A stretch of 64,000 bases of DNA from Leptothrix sp. (in: b-proteobacteria) (GTDB lineage Bacteria; Pseudomonadota; Gammaproteobacteria; Burkholderiales; Burkholderiaceae_C): positions 1 to 64,000 of the forward strand of contig PNKV01000007.1 of assembly GCA_013822685.1 (NCBI GenBank), written 5' to 3'. Each line of letters begins with the position of its first letter. The stretch's first letter is position 1. Position numbers and translations under genes: made by a program. Below are positions 1-6,286 of the stretch, piece by piece. The notes under the pieces were generated by a model. The model was not told the DNA's origin, searched no databases, and saw only the letters and a list, made by a program, of their open reading frames with translations.

Positions 1-959
1 GCGTTCTGGCAGATGTCGCGCTTTTGCTCGAGCGTGGGCGCGATGTTGATGGCCGCGTCGGTCACGATCAGGGGTTTGTCGTAAGCAGGCACGTCCATGG
101 CGTAGACGTGGCTGATGCGCCGGTCGGTGCGCAGGTTAGAGCTGGCCCCCACCACGGCGCCCAGCAGCTCGTCGGTGTGCAGGCTGCCTTTCATCAGGGC
201 CGCCACTTTGCCGGCCGCCCCCCACTCCGCGGCCAAGGCCGCGGCGGCATGGCTGTGCTCCACCGACTGGATCTCGATGCCCGCGAGGCTGACCTGGGCC
301 GCCTCGGCCGCCGCGCGGATCTTGGCCTCGGGGCCGAACAGCACTGGGTCCAGCAGGCCCTCATCGCGCGCCTCGATGGCCGCCTTGATGGCATCGGGCG
401 AGCAAGGGTGCACGATGGCCGTGCGCAGGGCCGGGAACTCCTGCGCCTGCTTGATGAAGGCTTCGTAGCGGTCATGTCGGCGCACCGAGACCTCGGGCGG
501 GGTCTGGGCCGGCCAGATGATGGGCGCGGCCGGGGCGATCACGGTCGCAGTGCCCTGCAAGACGACCTCGCCGTTCTGGTTGAGGCAACGGGTGTCCAGC
601 AGCACCACACGCTTGTCGGGGTGCTTCTCCTTGACGGTGACCGAAGCGGTGATGGTGTCACCGGGGATGACCGGGTGGCGAAACTGCAACTCTTGCCCCA
701 GGTAGATGGTGCCCGGCCCCGGCAGGCGGGTGCCCAGCAAAGCCGAGATCAGCGAGCCGGTCCACATGCCATGAACGACCACGTGCCCCAACACGTTGCT
801 GGAGGCAAACGCCGCGGCGATGTGCGCGGGGTTGACATCGCCCGACATGGCCGCGAACAGGTCGATGTCGCTCTGCCCGGCGACGCGCACCAGCGACGCG
901 GTTTCGCCGATGCCGAGTTCTTCAAAGGTCCGGTTGCGCAATACAACGCCATCGTTCAT
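1..959 (-). CDS. Bifunctional MaoC-type enoyl-CoA hydratase / phosphate acetyl(butyryl)transferase (partial)
   Basis: The frame opens at an ATG (complement of 957-959) and stays open to the left edge, so the C-terminus is missing; 319 codons are visible. Residues about 10-140 are a MaoC hot-dog domain with the hydratase-2 signature AMSGDVNPAHI, giving the catalytic Asp41 and His46. From about residue 165 the sequence (FPALRTAIVHPCSPDAI onward) matches the N-terminal part of phosphate acetyl/butyryltransferases. This two-domain family is known from proteobacteria, where the gene often sits beside acetate kinase; the neighbour would lie outside the window. The likely role is acyl-CoA/acyl-phosphate interconversion linked to enoyl-CoA hydration. 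The gene is divergent from the HbpS-like gene. Confidence 0.88.
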   Translation of the reverse strand, partial: MNDGVVLRNRTFEELGIGETASLVRVAGQSDIDLFAAMSGDVNPAHIAAAFASSNVLGHVVVHGMWTGSLISALLGTRLPGPGTIYLGQELQFRHPVIPGDTITASVTVKEKHPDKRVVLLDTRCLNQNGEVVLQGTATVIAPAAPIIWPAQTPPEVSVRRHDRYEAFIKQAQEFPALRTAIVHPCSPDAIKAAIEARDEGLLDPVLFGPEAKIRAAAEAAQVSLAGIEIQSVEHSHAAAALAAEWGAAGKVAALMKGSLHTDELLGAVVGASSNLRTDRRISHVYAMDVPAYDKPLIVTDAAINIAPTLEQKRDICQN

Positions 960-1082
960 GGGTCCGCCTTGTGCTTGAGAAACAAGGTTCAGTGTAAGCA
1001 AAGGCGCACAACCCGGCATAGCCCTTGCACATGGCCTCACCGTGTGACCCGATCTGGGGCGCAATCATCAAGGGGTGCAACC

Positions 1083-1493
1083 GTGATCAGCAAAAATGTG
1101 ATGACCAGCGAAGACGCGCTCAAGGCCTTGCAAGCGGCGCAAGAAGAAGCCCGCGCGCACCAGTGGGCCGTGTCGATCGCGGTGTGCGACGACGGGGGCC
1201 ACTTGCTGGGCTTTGTGCGCATGCCTGGGGCGAACATCGCTTCGGCCACCATTTCGCAGTCCAAGGCGGCCACCGCGGCCCACATGAAGCGGGAAACCAA
1301 GGGCATCGAAGAGATGATCAACGGTGGTCGTTTCGCATTCTTGTCGGCGCCCAAGCTGGAGGGTTTGCTGGAAGGCGGTATCCCGGTCATGATGGACGGG
1401 CAATGCGTGGGTGCCGTGGGCGTGAGCGGCGTCAAGCCGGGCGAAGATGCCCAGATCGCGAAGGCTGCGGTGGAGGCGGTTGTCACCAGTTAG
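1083..1493 (+). CDS. GlcG/HbpS family heme-binding-like protein (DUF336)
   Basis: A 136-residue protein of the DUF336 family. Characteristic stretches are the N-terminal helix EDALKALQAAQEEAR, the strand AVCDDGGHLLGFVRM, the SKAATAA segment and the C-terminal GGIPVMMDGQCVGAVGVSG. Members include GlcG of the glycolate operon and the Streptomyces heme-binding HbpS; the cellular role here cannot be told from context. The GTG at 1083 is chosen because AAGGGG lies seven bases upstream and the start MISKNVMTSEDA is usual for the family; an in-frame ATG at 1101 is the alternative. There is no signal peptide. The frame is open much further upstream, but that part is antisense to the MaoC gene and is not coding. 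Confidence 0.85.
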   Translation: MISKNVMTSEDALKALQAAQEEARAHQWAVSIAVCDDGGHLLGFVRMPGANIASATISQSKAATAAHMKRETKGIEEMINGGRFAFLSAPKLEGLLEGGIPVMMDGQCVGAVGVSGVKPGEDAQIAKAAVEAVVTS

Positions 1494-1562
1494 CCTGATT
1501 TTGGGAGGCAGGCACGCTGATTGCCCTTCATGGTGGGTTCACCAGGATTTCAGGAGCATCGC

Positions 1563-2006
1563 ATGACCAAACCTCTTCACATCAACTGGGCTGCGGGACT
1601 GACTGCATCGGTTCTGCTGTTGTCAAGCGCCCAGGCGTGCAGCGGCCAACTCGACGCCCTGCCGGCCGAGAAAACCAGCCTGGGCGTCACTTACGTGAGT
1701 GGCGGGGTCGGCCTGGACGAGTCGGGCGCACTGAAGGTGGCGAGAAAAGATTACTCGCTGGACATTGAAACTTTTCAATTGGCCAACGGCAAGAATGAGT
1801 ACATCGCCGCGGTGCCTTTGACCATCACGCGCCCCAATGGCCAGTTGGTGTTCCAGGCTCCCACCGACGGGCCGTTCACTTTGTTGCGCTTGCCGCCCGG
1901 CACCTACGTGGTCAAGGCCAGCCACCAAGGCCAGACCCAGCAGCGCCAGGTTCAGGTAGGCACGGGCTTGGGCGCCAAAGCGTCGTTCGTTTTCAAACCC
2001 AGTTAA
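1563..2006 (+). CDS. Exported protein of unknown function with a beta-sandwich-like C-terminal part
   Basis: 147 residues. The N-terminus (MTKPLHINWAAGLTASVLLLSSAQAC) is a signal peptide. The SSAQAC junction allows signal peptidase I cleavage after AQA; the Cys is a weak lipobox candidate because the usual Leu and Gly/Ala pattern is imperfect. The C-terminal half (GPFTLLRLPPGTYVVKASHQGQTQQRQVQV) resembles carboxypeptidase-regulatory-like beta sandwiches in which a short periplasmic domain carries the phrase LPPGTY. I do not recognise the family. AGGAG lies about eight bases before the ATG at 1563, which decides the start. The lipocalin gene follows after 35 bases, so the two are probably cotranscribed. 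Confidence 0.75.
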   Translation: MTKPLHINWAAGLTASVLLLSSAQACSGQLDALPAEKTSLGVTYVSGGVGLDESGALKVARKDYSLDIETFQLANGKNEYIAAVPLTITRPNGQLVFQAPTDGPFTLLRLPPGTYVVKASHQGQTQQRQVQVGTGLGAKASFVFKPS

Positions 2007-2041
2007 GCTGGACCAGTCACGGCATTCACCTAAGGATCTCA

Positions 2042-2632
2042 ATGAAATTTCACTTCGCGCACCTGGCCCTGACACTGGCCATCGCCCTGGGCTCTGCCGC
2101 GGCATCGGCCACCGAACTGGCGCCACTGCAATCGGTGGAGTCGGTCAACCTGAACCGCTACCTCGGTCGCTGGTACCAGATTGCCCATTACCCCAACAAG
2201 TTCCAGGCCCAGTGCGTGAGCGACACCACCGCCGACTATCGCCTCCTGTCAACGGGGCGCATTGAGGTGGTCAACCAGTGCAAAACCGCCACGGGCACGA
2301 CCGACAAGGCCGTGGGCGAGGCACGCCTGGCGCAACCTCGCCTCTTTGGCATCCCGGTGGGTAAGGTGGTGAGCACGTCCCAGCTGCAGGTGCGTTTCGC
2401 GCCCGCCGTGCTGGGTTGGGTGCCCGGCGTGTGGGCACCTTACTGGGTGATTCAACTGGCGCCAGACTACCGCTACGCGGTGGTGAGCGAGCCCGACCGC
2501 GAGTACCTGTGGATCCTCTCGCGCACGCCCACCCTGGCCGCACAAGACAGGGCCGCCATCAATGCCCAGCTGCAACAGCAAGGCTTTGATCTGGCACGCC
2601 TTCAAGAAGACCCATACACCGCCCAACCCTGA
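2042..2632 (+). CDS. Lipocalin family protein (Blc-like)
   Basis: 196 residues. After a signal peptide ending near SAAASA, the mature protein carries the lipocalin first motif NLNRYLGRWYQIAHYPNKF (GxW at the start of strand A), a cysteine pair for a probable disulfide (QCVSD and NQCKT), and the YRYAVVSEPDREYLWILSRTP strand pair typical of bacterial lipocalin Blc. Bacterial Blc is normally an outer-membrane lipoprotein, but no lipobox cysteine is visible here, so this copy is probably soluble in the periplasm. Blc-type lipocalins bind lysophospholipids or fatty acids; the ligand here is unknown. AAGGAT precedes the ATG. Confidence 0.9.
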   Translation: MKFHFAHLALTLAIALGSAAASATELAPLQSVESVNLNRYLGRWYQIAHYPNKFQAQCVSDTTADYRLLSTGRIEVVNQCKTATGTTDKAVGEARLAQPRLFGIPVGKVVSTSQLQVRFAPAVLGWVPGVWAPYWVIQLAPDYRYAVVSEPDREYLWILSRTPTLAAQDRAAINAQLQQQGFDLARLQEDPYTAQP

Positions 2633-2642
2633 GCGGATCGGC

Positions 2643-3461
2643 TCAAGGCTTGAGCAACTTGCTTGTCATGGGCCCCAGGTTGCCGGTGTAGTGCTCACCG
2701 TCGTAGTGCAAGGTCGTCACCGTTTTCCTGTGAATCGGTGACTGGCCTTTGTCCTGCCGCCCCGGCCCATGCGATTGAATGCGGGCCGTCACGTTCAGGT
2801 CGCGCCAACCTCGGCTGGTGCCGGTCCCCAGCGTCAGGATCAGATCGGCCTCGTTGATGGTCTCGATGGAGCAGGCGTCGATGTTGTCGGCCAGGTTCCA
2901 CTTGGCCACCGTCCACACGCGCAAGGGTTGTCGGTTCAAGACCGGGCGCAGGCCCTTGCCCTCCGGCACCAGCAGTGTGAGGAAACGGCTGCTGCCCCCA
3001 TCGGCACATTTGGGGCTGTGGCCAATGTCCATGCGCACGCCGAACGCCCGCACCTCGGGGGCCAGCTCGTACCGCCCCGTGTCAATCGACAAGCTGGTGT
3101 CGCTGAGGCGGATGCCAGGATTCAACTCCACCTTCTCCTGATAGAGGTGCTTGACGTTTGCCCGCCGGGTGTCCACCACCGCCACGGTGAAGCCTTTCTG
3201 GTCGGACAGCGTTTGGCCCGCGTCGTCATGCAGGTCGTGGAACAGGGCCACGACGGTCCAGGTGCTGTTCTCGGGGTACACCTTGCACACCAGGTCGATC
3301 ACATCACCGCTTTGGCCCCCTTTGGGGAAGGCGATGCCCAGGGGCTTCTGCAATGCCCGGGCCACCGCAGGCACGTCGCAGCGCTGCGGTTCGCGGGCCA
3401 GCGCCGTCGGGGTGGTCCACCACCCCAAGGCCAGCATGAGGACGGTCAAAGGAGTTCTCAT
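2643..3461 (-). CDS. Exported protein of unknown function
   Basis: 272 residues with a signal peptide (MRTPLTVLMLALGWWTTPTALA) and a mature part containing four cysteines, which suggests disulfides in the periplasm. I recognise no catalytic motif. The sequence is mainly predicted beta strand (for example STWTVVALFHDLHDD and QKGFTVAVVDTRRA). The frame is open 16 codons further upstream, but the ATG at 3461 is the start that places the hydrophobic signal at the N-terminus. The gene is convergent with the lipocalin gene and sits 84 bases from the stop of arsC on the same strand. Confidence 0.7.
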   Translation of the reverse strand: MRTPLTVLMLALGWWTTPTALAREPQRCDVPAVARALQKPLGIAFPKGGQSGDVIDLVCKVYPENSTWTVVALFHDLHDDAGQTLSDQKGFTVAVVDTRRANVKHLYQEKVELNPGIRLSDTSLSIDTGRYELAPEVRAFGVRMDIGHSPKCADGGSSRFLTLLVPEGKGLRPVLNRQPLRVWTVAKWNLADNIDACSIETINEADLILTLGTGTSRGWRDLNVTARIQSHGPGRQDKGQSPIHRKTVTTLHYDGEHYTGNLGPMTSKLLKP

Positions 3462-3545
3462 CGCGCAGATCGTAGCGCCAACCGGGGGCCGGGCGCCCAG
3501 GCAGCCCATTTTGTTCAGACTGCCAGCAGGTTCACACGCACCAGA

Positions 3546-3983
3546 TCAGGACGGGCGTTGGACACGGCGCCCCTCCGCATCGATCACGACTTCACCATCT
3601 TCCTTGGTGAACGCGCCCTGTTGAGGTGTGGGAAGGATGTCGAGCACCAGCTCGGATGGACGGCACAGTTTGGCACCCAAGGGCGTCACCACCACAGGCC
3701 GGTTCAACAAGATGGGGTGCGCCACCACGAAGTCCAGCAACTGTTCATCAGTCCAGTGGGGCGCATCCAGCCCCAGCTCATCGTAGGGCGTGCCTTTGCG
3801 GCGCAGCAGCTCGCGCACCGGGATGGCCAAGGCGGCCACCAGCGCTTGCAATTCTTCGCGGCTGGGGGGCGTCTTCAGGTACTCGATCACCTGCGGCTCG
3901 GCCCCGCTGTTGCGGATCAAAGCCAAGGTGTTGCGGGACGTGCCGCAGGCCGGGTTGTGGTAAATCTTGATCATCGTGTTCAT
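3546..3983 (-). CDS. arsC: Arsenate reductase, glutaredoxin-dependent ArsC
   Basis: 145 residues. The N-terminal KIYHNPACGTSRNTLALIRN carries the catalytic cysteine of the plasmid R773-type ArsC family, which reduces arsenate to arsenite using glutathione and glutaredoxin. The middle region (GTPYDELGL, LLNRPVVVTPLGAKLCRPSE) contains the arginines that bind arsenate in the family. The start overlaps the stop of acr3 by four bases (ATGA), so the two are translationally coupled. With arsR and acr3 this makes a complete three-gene resistance operon: reduce, export, sense. Confidence 0.95.
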   Translation of the reverse strand: MNTMIKIYHNPACGTSRNTLALIRNSGAEPQVIEYLKTPPSREELQALVAALAIPVRELLRRKGTPYDELGLDAPHWTDEQLLDFVVAHPILLNRPVVVTPLGAKLCRPSELVLDILPTPQQGAFTKEDGEVVIDAEGRRVQRPS

Positions 3984-5011
3984 GCGCCTTGCGCTCCTTG
4001 TTCATACCAGCCCTTGCTCCGGTTGACCACGTGGACCACCAGCAGCATCACAGGCACCTCGATCAGCACGCCCACCACGGTGGCCAGGGCCGCGCCAGAG
4101 TCGAACCCAAACAAGCTGATGGCCGCGGCCACCGCCAACTCAAAGAAATTGCTCGCACCGATCAGGGCGGATGGACAAGCCACATCGTGCGATTCACCCA
4201 CCCGGCGGTTGAGCCAGTAGGCCAGGGCCGAATTGAAGATCACCTGGATCAGGATGGGCACCGCCAACAGCGCGATGACCACCGGCTTTTGAAGGATGGC
4301 CTGGCCCTGGAAGGCGAACAGCAGCACCAAGGTGGCCAGCAAGGCGGCAATCGACCAAGGGCCGATCCTGCCTAAGGCGGCCTCCAGTGCAGCAGGGCCG
4401 CGCGCCAGCAAGGCGCGGCGCAACAGCTGCGCCACGATCACCGGGATCACGATGTACAGCACCACCGAGGTGATCAAGGTGTCCCAAGGCACGATGATCG
4501 CCGACATGCCCAGCAGCAAAGCCACGATGGGCGCGAAGGCGAACACCATGATCGCGTCATTCAAGGCCACTTGCGACAAGGTGAACAAGGGGTGGCCGCC
4601 CGTCAGCCGGCTCCACACGAACACCATGGCCGTGCAAGGCGCCGCGGCCAGCAGGATCAGGCCGGCGATGTAGCTGTCCAGCTGGTCGGCTGGCAAGTAG
4701 GGCGCGAACAGGTGCCGCACGAACACCCAACCCAGCAGGGCCATCGAGAACGGTTTGACAGCCCAGTTCACGAACAGGGTGATCCCCATGCCCTTCCAGT
4801 GGCGGCGCACTTGCGACAGGCTGGCGAAGTCCACCCGCAGCAGCATCGGGATGACCATCACCCAGATCAGCAAGCCCACCGGCAGGTTGACCTGCGCGAC
4901 TTCCAGTCGGCCGATGGCCTGGAACACCTCGGGCATGGCCTGCCCCAACCCAATGCCGACCAGGATGCACAGGAACACCCACACCGTGAGGTAGCGCTCG
5001 AACCGGCTCAT
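3980..5011 (-). CDS. acr3: Arsenite efflux permease, Acr3 family
   Basis: 343 residues with about ten membrane segments, beginning MSRFERYLTVWVFLCILVGI. Acr3 signatures are visible: the motif PVGLLIWVMVIPMLLRVDF, the conserved cysteine in GLILLAAAPCTAMVFVWS, and NDAIMVFAFAPIVALLLG. The protein exports arsenite across the inner membrane. The frame is open 14 codons upstream, but the ATG at 5011 overlaps the arsR stop as ATGA and gives the family's normal N-terminus. It lies second in the arsR-acr3-arsC operon. Confidence 0.95.
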   Translation of the reverse strand: MSRFERYLTVWVFLCILVGIGLGQAMPEVFQAIGRLEVAQVNLPVGLLIWVMVIPMLLRVDFASLSQVRRHWKGMGITLFVNWAVKPFSMALLGWVFVRHLFAPYLPADQLDSYIAGLILLAAAPCTAMVFVWSRLTGGHPLFTLSQVALNDAIMVFAFAPIVALLLGMSAIIVPWDTLITSVVLYIVIPVIVAQLLRRALLARGPAALEAALGRIGPWSIAALLATLVLLFAFQGQAILQKPVVIALLAVPILIQVIFNSALAYWLNRRVGESHDVACPSALIGASNFFELAVAAAISLFGFDSGAALATVVGVLIEVPVMLLVVHVVNRSKGWYEQGAQGA

Positions 5012-5325
5012 GGCTTGGCCTTGCGTTGCACAACACAAGGCTGCCCCTGGCAACAGTTGTCATTCAGGTAGGACAGCAAACCGTTCATGTGCTCGAAAGC
5101 AGCGCGGTAGATCAGATGGCGGCCGTCACGCTCCTGGCTGACCAGCTCGGCGTGCAGCAGCTCCTTGAGGTGGAAGGACAAGGCCGAGCCCGGCACCCCC
5201 AGCGATTCGCTCAAGTCGGAAGGCGTCAACCCCGCCGGCCCCGCCACCACCAGCGCGCGGAACACCCGCAGCCTGACCACTTGGGCCAAGGCGGCCAGGG
5301 ATTTCACAACGTCTTGTTCTTTCAT
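5008..5325 (-). CDS. arsR: Arsenical resistance repressor, ArsR/SmtB family
   Basis: 105 residues with a winged helix-turn-helix (SDLSESLGVPGSALSFHLKELLHAELVSQERDGRHLIYR). The usual CVC site of R773 ArsR in the recognition helix is absent. Instead a C-terminal Cys cluster, NCCQGQPC (Cys91, Cys92, Cys97), is the likely arsenite-binding site, as in ArsR proteins where the inducer site has moved to the C-terminus. It should repress its own operon from the AT-rich repeat region just upstream. The gene is first in the operon and its stop overlaps the acr3 start. Confidence 0.93.
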   Translation of the reverse strand: MKEQDVVKSLAALAQVVRLRVFRALVVAGPAGLTPSDLSESLGVPGSALSFHLKELLHAELVSQERDGRHLIYRAAFEHMNGLLSYLNDNCCQGQPCVVQRKAKP

Positions 5326-5362
5326 TGTTCAATTATTAATGAATAATCATTCAATTGCAAGC
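5326..5362 (-). promoter_or_regulatory. Probable ArsR operator/promoter region
   Basis: This short AT-rich gap between arsR and the convergently placed end of the XRE gene stands out from the GC-rich surroundings. It contains an interrupted palindrome, AATGA-4-TCATT, at 5338-5351, and two direct copies of TTCAATT at 5328-5334 and 5350-5356, 22 bases apart. ArsR repressors bind such AT-rich dyads overlapping the promoter. That this is the operator is inference from position. Confidence 0.55.
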
Positions 5363-6175
5363 CTAGGTGCCTTCAGCGGGCACCAGCACGGTGAGCTTCA
5401 GATCGGGGTGCTGCGCCACCCGCAAGGTGAACTGCTCGTACTCGCGCCGGCCTGAACGGGCATGCTCAAAAGCACGCAACCCACCCTCGCGGCTCAGCAC
5501 CTTTTGAGATTGCCAGGCCGCGTCAAAGGCCCGGCTGGCCGAGCGCAACTCATCAACCAAAGCCTGGCGCACCGGGTCATCGCGCCAGGCAGCCGTGTCC
5601 GAGCGGTACTCGGCCACCAGGCGCCGTGCGCGCTCGGGCCAGTGGACGATGAAGCTGGGTGCCTGGGGATTGAGAAACACATACCGCAGCAGATTGCGCG
5701 CGCCAGCGCCCTTGAGCCAGTCCCCGAACAGCACAGCGGCCGGCCTGTTCCAGGCGATGGCATCCCAATGGCGGTCCAGGATGTAGGCCGGCGTGCGGAT
5801 CACCTTGACCAGGTCAGCCAGTTGATGCGGCGCTGCACCCGCCATGGCTTGGTGCTCTGGGTCGGCGCGCGCAGCCAGCTCGAACAGGTAGGCGCGCTCG
5901 GCCTGCGACAAGTGCAGCCCGGTGGCGATGGCACCCAGGGTCTCGGTGGACACGGCCTGCGTGCGGCCTTGCTCGATCCAGGTGTACCAGGTGGGGCTGA
6001 TGTGGCACAGCGTGGCCACCTCTTCACGGCGCAGGCCTGGTGCGCGCCGCCTGAAGCCAGGCGGCAAGCCCACGTCTTCCGGGCGCAATTGATCGCGTTT
6101 GGCGCGCAAGAACTCGCCCAGCTGGTTCTGGGGTGCGGCGGCGGTGATGGGTGCCGAAGGTGGGTGCTTTCGCAT
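5363..6175 (-). CDS. XRE-type transcriptional regulator with MmyB-like ligand-binding domain
   Basis: 270 residues. The N-terminal 25-95 is an XRE helix-turn-helix of the type found in the MmyB family (GEFLRAKRDQLRPEDVGLP, then RRAPGLRREEVATLCHISPTWYTWIEQG). Residues about 110-265 are the MmyB-like PAS-related domain, with ILDRHWDAIAWNRPAAVLFGDW and YRSDTAAWRDDPVRQALVDEL. Family members are usually ligand-responsive repressors next to an oxidoreductase or transferase gene that they control. Here the divergent gene is the methyltransferase starting at 6287, with two direct repeats between them, so it is the likely target. Confidence 0.9.
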   Translation of the reverse strand: MRKHPPSAPITAAAPQNQLGEFLRAKRDQLRPEDVGLPPGFRRRAPGLRREEVATLCHISPTWYTWIEQGRTQAVSTETLGAIATGLHLSQAERAYLFELAARADPEHQAMAGAAPHQLADLVKVIRTPAYILDRHWDAIAWNRPAAVLFGDWLKGAGARNLLRYVFLNPQAPSFIVHWPERARRLVAEYRSDTAAWRDDPVRQALVDELRSASRAFDAAWQSQKVLSREGGLRAFEHARSGRREYEQFTLRVAQHPDLKLTVLVPAEGT

Positions 6176-6200
6176 GCGTTGGGGGCCTCAGCCTGTTGAT

Positions 6201-6237
6201 TCTTGTAATAGGATAAACGCTGATCTTGTACCAGGAT
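6201..6237. promoter_or_regulatory. Direct repeats between the XRE regulator and methyltransferase genes
   Basis: Two copies of TCTTGTA-2-AGGAT occur at 6201-6214 and 6224-6237, spaced 23 bases start to start, so both lie on one face of the helix. The pair is 26 bases upstream of the XRE start and 50 upstream of the methyltransferase start. A regulator binding site is the natural reading; no experiment supports it. Confidence 0.5.
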
Positions 6238-6286
6238 CAATGCACGCTTAAGGTCAGGGCCTCAACCACCGAAAACGGAGCCCGCG

